IMG/VR virus record: IMGVR_UViG_3300032157_000366
Coordinates: 1 to 40,025 of that record
Strand: one strand, 5' to 3'
Source: a virus
DNA length: 40,025 nt
Shown one piece after another: positions 1 to 8,168 of the stretch; position 1 is the stretch's first letter; every line of letters begins with the position of its first letter. Under the pieces are notes generated by a model that saw nothing but the letters and a program-made list of their open reading frames with translations, had not been told where the DNA came from and ran no database searches. Position numbers and translations under genes: made by a program.

Positions 1-240
1 CTAAACCTTAGGGTGTCCCATTTGGTTCTTGATCTGCTCCCGAGTTTTGGTTGTCCCATTAGGATTTTTACCAGTCAGGAATCCCAAAATGGAACCAGCT
101 ACTATGCCAGCAAGAATACTGTAGTTGACAATCACAGGAGCCAGAACAACCATTCCGGTGTTTACTGCCAAAACTATTCCTCCTGAAATTGCAATAACTA
201 AACCACAAATAGTGGCTACGGTGTCTTTAATGTTACTCAT
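1..240 (-). CDS. Small two-helix membrane protein, holin-like
   Basis: This 79-residue protein has two hydrophobic segments (about residues 8-27 and 35-57) joined by a short turn and followed by a polar, charged tail rich in Lys, Asn and Thr. The layout (small size, two membrane spans, basic C-terminus) and its place at the end of the structural gene run fit a holin, which would permeabilise the inner membrane at lysis. No endolysin is visible beside it, and small membrane proteins look alike, so holin is an inference. The stop codon lies exactly at the window edge; a lysis partner could lie further left. The spacing to the upstream membrane protein is about 15 bases, so the two are probably co-transcribed. 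Confidence 0.6.
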   Translation of the reverse strand: MSNIKDTVATICGLVIAISGGIVLAVNTGMVVLAPVIVNYSILAGIVAGSILGFLTGKNPNGTTKTREQIKNQMGHPKV

Positions 241-254
241 TTTGGTTTTTGTTT

Positions 255-683
255 TTAAATATTTATGTAATTTTTAAATTCCATCCAGACGAAAGCCAGT
301 CCGATAATCCCAAACACCGCCATTGCTGTACGGAACCCGGTTCCGATTTCAATAAGCGCGGTAGAGGTCTCGGAGTGATCCCACCACCTCTTCTTATAAA
401 TATGCGGGTTGAGCCAGTTGCGGGTTGTGTAGTACGTGCCGTTGTGGAAGAAGCTGAATATACCTACCGGAGTAACAATGTAAAATAAGGATAACCAAAA
501 ACTTGATTTCATATATACAATACCGAACATCAAGCTCAGTATTACCCCCCGGCAAATGTTGTAAAAAGCGTGCAGGTTAATATGTCCCTTATCTTCCGGA
601 TGCATGTCGTAATAATGGGCGTTGACAAATCCATCCACCATTGCATACAGTATCCAGGCAAATGTTAAGATGAATAGCAGCAT
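255..683 (-). CDS. Multi-pass membrane protein of unknown function
   Basis: About 142 residues with several hydrophobic stretches: an N-terminal one (MLLFILTFAWILYAM), two central ones (around GVILSLMFGIVYM and LSLFYIVTPVGIFSFF) and one near the C-terminus (MAVFGIIGLAFVWM). I chose the ATG at 683. The reading frame stays open to a TTG at 716, but that would overlap the previous gene by 26 bases and add a polar N-terminus. I recognise no family. Position next to a holin-like protein and after the tail fibres suggests a role in lysis, superinfection exclusion or host-envelope modification, but nothing in the sequence decides this. Confidence 0.6.
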   Translation of the reverse strand: MLLFILTFAWILYAMVDGFVNAHYYDMHPEDKGHINLHAFYNICRGVILSLMFGIVYMKSSFWLSLFYIVTPVGIFSFFHNGTYYTTRNWLNPHIYKKRWWDHSETSTALIEIGTGFRTAMAVFGIIGLAFVWMEFKNYINI

Positions 684-690
684 GGGTGAT

Positions 691-936
691 TTATTTGAAA
701 GACATCGCGCTGTCAATTTTTATGTTTTCAAAATGCTGAGTTACTCCGTTCGGATTGGCCGAACCTTCTTTCAAATATTCGGCGTACGAAGCAGCTGCTT
801 TTAATCCTCCCATAGGCTGACTAAAGCTTCTTTTATATTCGCACTGCCTTATTGTTTCTACTTGAATTTTTTTGCAATCCTTGCAAGGAATCTGCTGGTA
901 ACTTACCAAGCACCAGGTTACATAATAATACCACAT
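691..936 (-). CDS. Small cysteine-containing hypothetical protein
   Basis: An 81-residue protein with four cysteines (about positions 9, 18, 21 and 32), including a C-x2-C pair (PCKDCKK) that could bind a metal or form disulfides. The N-terminus is aromatic and hydrophobic (MWYYYVTWCLVSY) and may sit at a membrane. The rest is polar. It starts about 20 bases after the stop of the large fibre protein and ends just before the next membrane protein, so it is in the same operon. I do not recognise the family and assign no function. Confidence 0.5.
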   Translation of the reverse strand: MWYYYVTWCLVSYQQIPCKDCKKIQVETIRQCEYKRSFSQPMGGLKAAASYAEYLKEGSANPNGVTQHFENIKIDSAMSFK

Positions 937-957
937 AGTTTTTGTTTTTAGTTATTG

Positions 958-2313
958 TTATTGTACGATAAAAATGAATGTTCCTCCAATTCTTTTTGTT
1001 CCTGTAGCCGTCCAATTAGCTGCAACCCCTGCGATGGTCTGATAACAATTAACTGTAGACGCGTTAGGAACAAGTGAAGTGAACATTTGTTGTGAGTTAC
1101 CTCCATTATCAATTGCATATCCTCCGAATTGAAACTGATTTGCGTTTGTTGCAGCGTTTGAAACCTTACTAGCAGGTAATGTAAAAGAAGCTCCTGTAGA
1201 ATTAGATGTTCCGTCCACGTAAAAATGCAGCATCATTGTTTTGGAATCTATCATTTTATACTCTGCGTATTGGGTTGGGGTTCCGCTCCATCCTGTTAAT
1301 GATAGGCTAATTGATGTCCATACGGTATTGTCCGACAAGTCAGTTGTAGCAAGTTGCCCGACAGAAAACGCGTTGCCAACCCCTGTTTGTTTCACCACCT
1401 GAGACGTGCCGCCAGTAGCACTAAAGTCTGTTCCGGAAGGAAACACCATACTTCCATTTGCAGCTGGAGCAGAGGTTATGGTAACTGTACCGCCGCTAGC
1501 GCCAAGCAATTTCAATGATGATGTAATGAGGCCGGTTGCTTTGGCGTTACCATTAACATCTAATCTATATGCAGGTGTTCTTGTATTAATCCCAATGCAA
1601 CCGGAGCAAGAATTTGTATATGTATTGACTACTAAATTTGTTTGTCCGGTTAATAATACTGTATTATCAACGCCAAGACTTACTTGTCCATTATCCCCAT
1701 ATAAAGCAAGACCTCCAGGCAAACCACTTCCGGCAGAAATCCATCCCGCTGATAGTAGATTTGTGGATGCTGATGCTTCTGGAGGAATAGGTAGTATATT
1801 CATCATTCTTGATTTTCTCCAATTACCTATTTCAAGGCTTGTCCAAGCGTTCGCGCCTGTGTTTTTATTTCCTATTTTAAAAATTACCCTTTCGTTTGCG
1901 TCATAGTTAAAATTCCATCTTAAAGTAGGATTGGAGGCGTCGCCATCATATACATCTGTCGCAAGCTCTGTCGTGGAATCAGTGCCAAATCCGACAAATC
2001 CGTTGTCTCGAACTATTAGAGCCTTATTTGTTCCTGTGGAGTTTTGAATCTTTTCTGAGAAGGTTGCAGAGGTCGTACCTGTTCCAGTTACTGTTGGGGC
2101 GATAAGGGCAGGGGCGGTCCTCAGAACCACAGTGCTTCCCGTTCCTGTAGTTGATGGTATAGAAACAGTCCCCGAAGAAGCCGCCAGCGGTGCAACTGCT
2201 GTAATGCTTCCTGAGCCTCCGGGAGAAACTCCTCCGGTGGACATTTGAGTCGTTGAACCCTGCCCGTATGCAATGGATGAAATCAGCGATAGAAGAAAAA
2301 GTATTTTTCTCAT
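958..2313 (-). CDS. Tail-fibre-like protein with N-terminal signal peptide
   Basis: This 451-residue protein starts with a clear Sec-type signal (MRKILFLLSLISSIAYGQ, likely cleaved before or after GQ), followed by a Gly/Ser/Thr-rich, low-complexity shaft (residues about 20-110) and beta-rich repeats with motifs common in phage and Bacteroidota surface fibres (DNGFVGFGTDSTTELATD, CIGINTRTPAYRLDVNGNA). The last about 120 residues form a compact domain (from about WTSISLSLTGWSG) that broadly resembles the C-terminal domain of the protein at 18510-19517, as expected for receptor-binding tips. Its position among other fibre and spike genes supports a host-recognition role. The signal peptide is odd for a virion fibre, which is assembled in the cytoplasm. 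Confidence 0.7.
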   Translation of the reverse strand: MRKILFLLSLISSIAYGQGSTTQMSTGGVSPGGSGSITAVAPLAASSGTVSIPSTTGTGSTVVLRTAPALIAPTVTGTGTTSATFSEKIQNSTGTNKALIVRDNGFVGFGTDSTTELATDVYDGDASNPTLRWNFNYDANERVIFKIGNKNTGANAWTSLEIGNWRKSRMMNILPIPPEASASTNLLSAGWISAGSGLPGGLALYGDNGQVSLGVDNTVLLTGQTNLVVNTYTNSCSGCIGINTRTPAYRLDVNGNAKATGLITSSLKLLGASGGTVTITSAPAANGSMVFPSGTDFSATGGTSQVVKQTGVGNAFSVGQLATTDLSDNTVWTSISLSLTGWSGTPTQYAEYKMIDSKTMMLHFYVDGTSNSTGASFTLPASKVSNAATNANQFQFGGYAIDNGGNSQQMFTSLVPNASTVNCYQTIAGVAANWTATGTKRIGGTFIFIVQ

Positions 2314-2329
2314 TTTATATGTTTTGCTT

Positions 2330-2728
2330 TTAATCGAGATTTATAACAGCTCTTACGGTTCCCAGGGTGGCGTTGCCTTTCGTATACACAACCCTATACT
2401 CTGACGCGCTTTTATTTTTAATATCTACGGTGTAATTATGTTCTCCGGCAGACAGAGTGAATGTGATTGGAGTGGTATTGTCGTCGGCCATGACAGTCGC
2501 CCATCCGCACTGGTTATCGCCTCTCTTTTCAAAAGCTACCGTAGAAGTGCTTCCGTTGAATGCAGCATTGGTGTATATGTGTAACCCCCCACTCCTGCGG
2601 CCAGCAGCCACCGCAGAAGAATAGTTTCCGGTTGCTGTAGCAGCTAATGAGTTCATCAGGACAATTGTCTGAGAGTACCCGGTTGTCAGGGTTAGAGCGA
2701 AGCAGAGTAGCAGAATAAATTTTTTCAT
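2330..2728 (-). CDS. Secreted small beta-rich protein in the tail-fibre cluster
   Basis: A 132-residue protein with a strong signal peptide (MKKFILLLCFALTLTTGYSQ) and a mature part of about 110 residues made of alternating polar and hydrophobic stretches typical of a beta-sandwich (for example GEHNYTVDIKNKSASEYRVV). It lies 16 bases upstream of the fibre gene ending at 958 and just after the coiled-coil protein, so all are likely co-transcribed. I recognise no family. It might be a virion decoration, a fibre accessory, or an exported protein acting on the host envelope. Confidence 0.55.
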   Translation of the reverse strand: MKKFILLLCFALTLTTGYSQTIVLMNSLAATATGNYSSAVAAGRRSGGLHIYTNAAFNGSTSTVAFEKRGDNQCGWATVMADDNTTPITFTLSAGEHNYTVDIKNKSASEYRVVYTKGNATLGTVRAVINLD

Positions 2729-2731
2729 CTT

Positions 2732-3013
2732 TTATTTTTTAAGGTTAATAATATGTTCAAGCATTTTTGTGTGAGACTGATCGATACGGTCAACTATATC
2801 CGCCTTGTTTTTAGCCATGCAATCGTGTATCTCCAATTTTGTGTCGGAGATGTTCTTATTCACCTCCGCGAACCTGCCCAGGTAATTGTCGCGTATCTCC
2901 TTCGCCACCTCCTCGTTCTTTTCAATTTTCTTTTCCATCGACTCGATCTTCGCATTGATAGTTACGATGGCTAAAAAGAATTTGGCTATTCCGCCGAGTA
3001 CAGGGACGCTCAT
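2732..3013 (-). CDS. Small membrane-anchored coiled-coil protein
   Basis: 93 residues: an N-terminal hydrophobic stretch (about residues 3-20, VPVLGGIAKFFLAIVTI) followed by a long charged helical region with heptad-like spacing (KIESMEKKIEKNEEVAKEI onward) to the C-terminus. This one-membrane-span plus coiled-coil layout is seen in spanin-like, tail-accessory and superinfection proteins. Nothing here shows a lipobox or catalytic motif, so no specific role is claimed. It is flanked by signal-peptide proteins of the fibre cluster on the same strand. Confidence 0.5.
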   Translation of the reverse strand: MSVPVLGGIAKFFLAIVTINAKIESMEKKIEKNEEVAKEIRDNYLGRFAEVNKNISDTKLEIHDCMAKNKADIVDRIDQSHTKMLEHIINLKK

Positions 3014-3024
3014 GGTTTTCTATT

Positions 3025-4338
3025 TTAATAATGATGCACACATGGATATGGAAGATCGACCCAATTATCAGGAGCGGCCGAGCCGTTAGTTGAATAGAGA
3101 TAATCTCTTCCTGAAGTATAGATTCCAGTTTCGTAATTATGAAAACCGGTTCCGTCTCCATCCGAACCATCAAAAACAACATACGTGTTGCTCCAAATAG
3201 CAGAATCATCCTCCCTTTGTGAGACGGTCGTTCCAGAGTGTGTTGATGGATACGTCAATCCGCTTGCGTAACCCATGCTCAACCAATATGGATAAGCATG
3301 TGGATCACCGTCCACCCCAATACCAAATCCGAATCTTCCTCCGTACAAATAAAGATGATGAGCACGGATTGGCGCCCCTCTTGACATGTACAACCTTTCC
3401 ATTGGCTCATCCACCGAATGTGTACCATTTGATACGTATGCACTTCTATCAAAGAATTTGGTGTTGATTATTGAATCGTAATAGCTAACCATTAACCGGG
3501 TTGAGTAATAATTTTGACTACCCAACGCTCCTCCTTCGCCTTCCTGGCCGTGGCCATCAATAGCGTGCTTTGAAGGGTTGGCGGAAATAATATTCTCCCG
3601 TATCATATTATACCTGCTTTCATATACTGCACATCCTCCGGCCGCGATAGCGTGAGACTGATACTTGTAATTATTACCATCGATGTAGATCATGTTTCCA
3701 TCTGTATGGTTTTTATAAGCCATCCATTGCAAATTTTCGCCATAAATTACTACCCCGTATCCATAACCCAAACCGGTAGCTCCTTTGGCGTTCCAAACGA
3801 ATCCATTCTTTTGAATCAAACCTCTTGCAAAGAAATCTCTGTGATTAATGTAAATCGCACCATTACCGAAATACCAGAAGGCACACTGCGTTACCTCAAA
3901 GCCAGAAACGTTGGTGAATTTGAGCGCCTGGTCGAGAGCGATACTCTTCCCATCGGCGCCTGCATCGTCTACACTTGGAACTTTACTCATGAATTTTATT
4001 CCCTTTACCTGAACTCCGGAAGGGGCATAATTCCAACTTGTTCCAACAAATTCGAAGAATGGCTCGTTCAATAAATTTGCATCTGAACTAGAAGTATTTC
4101 TATACAGGATTGTATTACTCGAGTCCAATCCCAATATCTTTATTTTTATATTTATGGTGATGCGAGGATGACTGATATAAACGGAGCACGCCGGAAATGT
4201 AATCGTGTCACGATCAGTTAATCCAGACAGTGCATTATTTACATTGGTTTTATTATCCCCAGCAGTTATTGCCACTATGTGATTGGTCGCAAAAGCTTGC
4301 TGAGCAATCAGGCATAATATGAATAATATTCTTTTCAT
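3025..4338 (-). CDS. Tail spike-like right-handed beta-helix protein with signal peptide
   Basis: 437 residues. The N-terminus is a Sec signal (MKRILFILCLIAQQAFA). The region after it (TAGDNKTNVNNALSGL, then DTITFPACSVYI) matches the start of pectate-lyase-type beta-helix proteins, where a short amphipathic segment precedes the first coil. The middle has repeated short strands with Asn, Gly and aromatic residues (FEVTQCAFWYFGNGAIYI, YNMIRENIISANP), typical of a parallel beta-helix. Such proteins in phage tails bind or degrade surface polysaccharide. I see no definite catalytic residues, so lyase versus hydrolase versus binding only is open. It is 2 bases from the next fibre gene, indicating one operon. 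Confidence 0.65.
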   Translation of the reverse strand: MKRILFILCLIAQQAFATNHIVAITAGDNKTNVNNALSGLTDRDTITFPACSVYISHPRITINIKIKILGLDSSNTILYRNTSSSDANLLNEPFFEFVGTSWNYAPSGVQVKGIKFMSKVPSVDDAGADGKSIALDQALKFTNVSGFEVTQCAFWYFGNGAIYINHRDFFARGLIQKNGFVWNAKGATGLGYGYGVVIYGENLQWMAYKNHTDGNMIYIDGNNYKYQSHAIAAGGCAVYESRYNMIRENIISANPSKHAIDGHGQEGEGGALGSQNYYSTRLMVSYYDSIINTKFFDRSAYVSNGTHSVDEPMERLYMSRGAPIRAHHLYLYGGRFGFGIGVDGDPHAYPYWLSMGYASGLTYPSTHSGTTVSQREDDSAIWSNTYVVFDGSDGDGTGFHNYETGIYTSGRDYLYSTNGSAAPDNWVDLPYPCVHHY

Positions 4339-4340
4339 GG

Positions 4341-6305
4341 TTAGTTGTGATATATTTGAATAAATAAACTTCTTGATCCTCCCAGGCGATTTTTAATTCT
4401 AACGCTAGTGCCATTGTCAAAGACACAAATCTTTGTGTCCGTATCTGCCACAGCAGCATTCAAAGCGTCCCCCGTGTTCGTTTGAGTAACAACTGCGTTC
4501 CCGTCGAATCGGAAGTTGATTGCTCCATCCAGCGTGGTAGAAGTAGCGGTCTGGATATATCCCCATCCATGAACTCCGGCAGGTAAATCGATTGTTCCGT
4601 CATCTGCTACTATGACGTTTGTGTTATACTGATATAAACCATTTTGAATAATCTTACCATCGTATGTAGCCTCGATCAAATCAGTTCCATTGTTTGATAT
4701 AGTAAAAAGCGGGCCAGTTGCTGCATTACTTCTTGTTATCTGAAGAAAATTTCCAGTTGCAGTTTTCCCATTAAGTATTCTGTCGTCTTGAAATGATATA
4801 CCAACGTCGGTTGAATTTGCAGACAATGTCCCCACATTCTGCGCCCTAAAAACAAGTCCTGGAGAAGATACGGTTGCACCCGTACCCAATGATTGCACTA
4901 TTAACCCATCCCCTGCGGAATAAATTTTTGTTCCGAAAGAAGCCCCAGAAAAATTGTATATGTCAGCTCCACCTTGCATTCCAAGCAGTGACAATGCTAA
5001 AGAGTTAGCCGTGGCTATTTCCAATCCAGTTCTTCCGGATGCAGCATTGATAAACATCTGAGAGGCCAGTGGGAAAGCTATCCCAGAACCTACCGCGACA
5101 CCAGCGGAGTTATTGTTGTAGATGTCATTACCGACTGCTGTCCACTTGGTGCTCGGAGCTTGCCATTCTCCGAAGCCGTCGGCCTTTTTAGTGAATACGT
5201 ATCCTGTTGAACCTGTTCCGTCGTTTATTTTTACTTGCCCATTAATAGTGAGTGATTGACTTGCTACAGTAGTCCCAAATACCCCGTAGATCAAAGCTTT
5301 GACCCTACCATCGGCTTCATTTGATCTTAGCCTGTTATCAATAAATAATTTGTCGCTCCCGGTTTCATAAAACCCCGCGGCGAATCCAAGCGCCACGTTA
5401 CGATCTCCCGTACTGTTAGTAAACAATGCCTGATCGCCAATGGCTGTATTTTCATGCCCGTTTCCGAGTTTTAATGCACTCCATCCAATAGCTGTGTTGT
5501 CAAAGCCAGTTGTATTAGTATACATCGACCTAAATCCAATTGCTGTATTATAATCACCAGTTGTATTGTTTAATAAAGATTCTTTACCCACAGATATATT
5601 CTCATCGCCTGTAGTATTGGCTGCAAGTGCCGACACTCCAACAGCTGTATTATCAAGGCCAGTGGTCGAGCTATTTAAAGCACTAACCCCGAATGAAGTA
5701 TTGGTAACTCCTATCCTTCCGGAGGAAACAGAGTTTCTCTTGAATATCAGATCAATATTATCCGTTGTTCCCAGGAAATTAGTTCCTGCCGTAGTACCGG
5801 AATTACCGGTTATTCCCCATTTGTTATTGAATGTATTCCAGTCCGTCGAAGAGAGGTATCCGTTTGATCCCGTACCGCTTTGTGTTATAGTTAATGTTGG
5901 AGTCGATCCGCCCGTTGAAGATAAAGGAGAAGTTGCAGAAACAGAAGTAACCGTTCCAGCCCCTGAGCCTGATCGCTGTAACTCCCATCTCAGAAGGGAT
6001 AAGTTAAACCTAAATGCAAGCAGTTGATTTGCCGGGATGTCTCCAGCTATCAGGGCGGCTCCATTCAATACTATAGGATAAGCCGCCATTCCATTAACCT
6101 TCAAAGTTGATGCTCCGGAATTAACATTTGGAGTGCTGCATTGCACTTCCCTGTTATTAAGAAGTGTATTGGAAAGAATTGCATTGACCGTAACGGAATA
6201 TGAATTTGTTCCTGTCATCGTTCCGGTGAAGGCACGATAAGAAGCTTCCTGGCCAAAAGAGTTGATAGTGAAAATTAGAAATGCTATTAATAATATTTTT
6301 TTCAT
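4341..6305 (-). CDS. Large tail fibre with YadA-head-like repeats and signal peptide
   Basis: 654 residues beginning with a signal peptide (MKKILLIAFLIFTINSFGQ). A collagen-poor beta region follows, with motifs frequent in Bacteroidota phage fibres (GTVTSVSATSPLSSTGG, LSSTDWNTFNNKW). Residues about 205-320 hold about five to six degenerate repeats of 20-odd residues built on N-T-A-I-G and N-T-T-G (for example DNTAIGWSALKLGNGHENTA), very like the trimeric left-handed solenoid of YadA-type adhesin heads. This predicts a trimeric fibre or adhesin binding the cell surface. No S74-type chaperone domain is evident at the C-terminus. The signal peptide is unusual for a tail fibre. Confidence 0.7.
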   Translation of the reverse strand: MKKILLIAFLIFTINSFGQEASYRAFTGTMTGTNSYSVTVNAILSNTLLNNREVQCSTPNVNSGASTLKVNGMAAYPIVLNGAALIAGDIPANQLLAFRFNLSLLRWELQRSGSGAGTVTSVSATSPLSSTGGSTPTLTITQSGTGSNGYLSSTDWNTFNNKWGITGNSGTTAGTNFLGTTDNIDLIFKRNSVSSGRIGVTNTSFGVSALNSSTTGLDNTAVGVSALAANTTGDENISVGKESLLNNTTGDYNTAIGFRSMYTNTTGFDNTAIGWSALKLGNGHENTAIGDQALFTNSTGDRNVALGFAAGFYETGSDKLFIDNRLRSNEADGRVKALIYGVFGTTVASQSLTINGQVKINDGTGSTGYVFTKKADGFGEWQAPSTKWTAVGNDIYNNNSAGVAVGSGIAFPLASQMFINAASGRTGLEIATANSLALSLLGMQGGADIYNFSGASFGTKIYSAGDGLIVQSLGTGATVSSPGLVFRAQNVGTLSANSTDVGISFQDDRILNGKTATGNFLQITRSNAATGPLFTISNNGTDLIEATYDGKIIQNGLYQYNTNVIVADDGTIDLPAGVHGWGYIQTATSTTLDGAINFRFDGNAVVTQTNTGDALNAAVADTDTKICVFDNGTSVRIKNRLGGSRSLFIQIYHN

Positions 6306-6309
6306 AATC

Positions 6310-6963
6310 TTATTGTAAGAGTGCCGATGTCACCTTTCTTGCTATTCCGCTTCTGTCAGCCAGAACTATGAATCCATATCCTGTCAAAACAGCATCGGTA
6401 TTTGTTTCCAGAGCTAATTGCCCGGTACTTATTCCGCTCACCGCCGTAGCTTTTAACCGTACGGACATTCCGGTTACTTCGAATTGAATAGAGTGATCTG
6501 TGGGTAATGAAGATGGGTCTCCCATAGTTGAAATTTCAACGGCTCCAATCGGAACCTCCGCGTTCGCATCCGCCAGCTCCCATTTGGTTCCATCACTCAA
6601 TAAGTTACCCAGATTGGAATTAGCTAGAGATCGGTAGCAATAATCAGCGGTTCCGCCATCGCTCCCACTTGACTTCACAATGTTGTTAAGAGAATATGAT
6701 GTTGAATTGTCATAAAGAGAGCAAGCAAACTTTAACACTCCAGCATATTGCACATCCGCCGGAATAGTCAACTCTTTAGCAGTCCAGTCATAAATAGCTG
6801 GGTCGGCCAGATCAATGGTTTCTATTGCAGTTACATCCCCCTGGCTAACCATTGCGTTTATAATATCAATGATGAGTTTTTGCAGATTAGCGGCAGTAAC
6901 TTGCTTAGTGCTGTTTTGAAAAACATACGCTTGCGCTTCCGCTATGAGTTCTGCTTTTGTCAT
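6310..6963 (-). CDS. Tail/baseplate-associated protein with CBM-like module
   Basis: 217 residues. The N-terminus is helical and rich in Ala and Gln (MTKAELIAEAQAYVFQNSTK), as in adaptor segments that join fibres to a baseplate. The middle carries a degenerate motif of the type Y-x-x-x-x-x-Y-x-x-x-x-x-V ... Y-x-x ... W (YDNSTSYSLNNIVKSSG and later GTKWELA), related to small carbohydrate-binding-like modules present in three other proteins of this window. It has no signal peptide, unlike the next four large downstream genes. Its place between the LysM/baseplate genes and the fibres suggests it connects them. Confidence 0.55.
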   Translation of the reverse strand: MTKAELIAEAQAYVFQNSTKQVTAANLQKLIIDIINAMVSQGDVTAIETIDLADPAIYDWTAKELTIPADVQYAGVLKFACSLYDNSTSYSLNNIVKSSGSDGGTADYCYRSLANSNLGNLLSDGTKWELADANAEVPIGAVEISTMGDPSSLPTDHSIQFEVTGMSVRLKATAVSGISTGQLALETNTDAVLTGYGFIVLADRSGIARKVTSALLQ

Positions 6964-6966
6964 CTA

Positions 6967-7245
6967 TTAGTTGAATGAAAAATCAAATGAGTCATCAAAG
7001 GATTTTCCTATAAAATTTCTTGCCGTAGAGTAAATAATTTTTTCATTCTTTATTTTATTCAAAAAAGACAAGTCTGTGATATTGTCCGAATTGAATGTGA
7101 ATTTCTTCCCGGCTATTTCCTCATCATTTAAGCTTTTCAATTCTGAATCCTGAACGAGTTGAATGACCTTATCGAGATTTCCGTATGTAAGAAGGCAGAT
7201 GTCGTAAATTGTCTGACCCTTCCTTCCCGTATAGGTTAAATTCAT
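6967..7245 (-). CDS. LysM-like tail protein (gpX type)
   Basis: 92 residues. Residues about 8-55 form a LysM-like unit: RKGQTIYDICLLTYGNLDK, then QDSELKSLNDEEIAGKKF. In contractile phages small LysM proteins (P2 gpX and relatives) lie among hub and baseplate genes and help couple the hub to the tail. The C-terminal 35 residues are polar and aromatic. The start overlaps the end of the upstream gp25/W-like gene (ATG and stop share bases), which suggests translational coupling. The family call is by motif pattern and neighbours. Confidence 0.7.
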   Translation of the reverse strand: MNLTYTGRKGQTIYDICLLTYGNLDKVIQLVQDSELKSLNDEEIAGKKFTFNSDNITDLSFLNKIKNEKIIYSTARNFIGKSFDDSFDFSFN

Positions 7246-7550
7246 TTTCTTATCGCATCAGTTTGAACATCCAGAATGTCGTTCCTAAATTTCACCAAAC
7301 ACCTGTTTACCGTATATCCGTCTGCCTGGAGCTGAATTTTGATTTCCCTTTCAACCTCTTGTTCTTTTAAACTTGCGTTTAGGTAGTTCATTATCCCTAC
7401 TCCACACGCCGGGAACTCTTTCCACTCTCCTTTGTTCGACCTTATTACGTCCTCAATATGTTGAGCATCAGAGGCAGCTATTACAAGGTCTCCAGCTACC
7501 GGGTCAATATATAGAGCGCCATCAACTGTTTTAAGATCGAACGCTTCCAT
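7242..7550 (-). CDS. Baseplate wedge protein, gpW/gp25/Mu gp46-like
   Basis: About 102 residues from the ATG at 7550. The pattern DVIRSNKGEWKEFPACGVGI followed by an amphipathic stretch and ...EVEREIKIQLQADGY is characteristic of small baseplate proteins of the gp25/gpW/Mu gp46 group, which form part of the wedge and nucleate the sheath. The frame extends to a TTG at 7556, but that TTG lies inside the promoter -7 box (TATATTTG), so the ATG three bases beyond the box is more likely. If transcription starts there the message would be leaderless or nearly so. Followed by the LysM gene with a short overlap. Confidence 0.75.
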   Translation of the reverse strand: MEAFDLKTVDGALYIDPVAGDLVIAASDAQHIEDVIRSNKGEWKEFPACGVGIMNYLNASLKEQEVEREIKIQLQADGYTVNRCLVKFRNDILDVQTDAIRK

Positions 7551-7553
7551 AGG

Positions 7554-7596
7554 CAAATATAACTCGTTGCATTTTTAAAAACATCCTGTGGGTTAA
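7554..7596 (-). promoter_or_regulatory. Phage late-type promoter P1 (TTAACCCAC-N26-TATATTTG)
   Basis: On the minus strand GTTAACCCAC (box at 7588-7596) is followed by 26 bases and then TATATTTG at 7554-7561, which fits the Bacteroidota -7 consensus TAnnTTTG. No TTTG occurs at the usual -33 site. The box overlaps the stop codon (7593-7595) of the spike gene. Three more sites in the window share the box and the exact spacing. The ATG of the baseplate gene at 7550 lies three bases past the -7 box. Confidence 0.75.
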
Positions 7597-8168
7597 CTTC
7601 CGTGTTTTACAAGAGGGTTCTCTATTCCAGAGAAATCTCCAGCTGGTTTTCCTGCCATCCCTGCAATTGCCGCGGCCTTCAAAGCTGCCCCTCCATCCCC
7701 AGGAACAGGAGCCCATGTGGTCAAGGCGGTTATGACAGCTTGAAGTTGTGCATTCAGTTTATTGATCTGCGTTTTCAATTCCAAAGTTTTTGTAAGTCCA
7801 CCGAAACCACCATCATTGAACTGAGTCAACCCCTGAGATATTTTCAAGCTGCTTTTCTGTGTCCCATTGAACACAACCATCTCGAGAGAATCCAAATCAC
7901 TGAACAGGGCCACATATCCTGTATTCTTTTGAGACAGCGCAACTATTACAACACTATCAACCTTCGGGATAAGTAGAAGACCGTCGTTCGGTTCTGCTTT
8001 GAGCGAAACGGAAGGAATTTTTGCAGTACTGTTTCCGCTTACAGGAGTGCAATCGCACGTTTGAGAGGTTGTGTCTACCGAGTCCACGGTACATACCACA
8101 AAGCTCAACCCATCACTCTGAAAAGTTTTAGCTAGTTTTTGAATTGCCTCTGATATTACTCTATTCAT
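7593..8168 (-). CDS. Baseplate spike protein, gpV/Mu gp45-like
   Basis: 191 residues. The N-terminal part (about 15-95) has the OB-fold-like beta pattern of phage spike proteins (FVVCTVDSVDTTSQTCDCTP, then PSVSLKAEPNDGLLLIPKVD, DSVVIVALSQKNTGYVALFS). The region after it (KLNAQLQAVITALTTW) is a helix typical of this family. It ends in a short Gly/Ala-rich C-terminal segment (FSGIENPLVKHGS) also common to phage spike proteins of this kind. The protein would form the trimeric membrane-piercing tip below the hub. The start overlaps the hub gene stop by a few bases, consistent with coupled translation. Confidence 0.75.
   Translation of the reverse strand: MNRVISEAIQKLAKTFQSDGLSFVVCTVDSVDTTSQTCDCTPVSGNSTAKIPSVSLKAEPNDGLLLIPKVDSVVIVALSQKNTGYVALFSDLDSLEMVVFNGTQKSSLKISQGLTQFNDGGFGGLTKTLELKTQINKLNAQLQAVITALTTWAPVPGDGGAALKAAAIAGMAGKPAGDFSGIENPLVKHGS

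Noticed and set aside
1406-1906. Plus-strand open frames opposite fibre, capsid and hub genes
   Set aside because: They are shadows of long minus-strand genes, with no promoter or start context.
6497-6508. Fifth copy of the late promoter box (GTGGGTAATG)
   Set aside because: It differs by a missing T, lies inside a gene and lacks a TTTG box at 26 bases.
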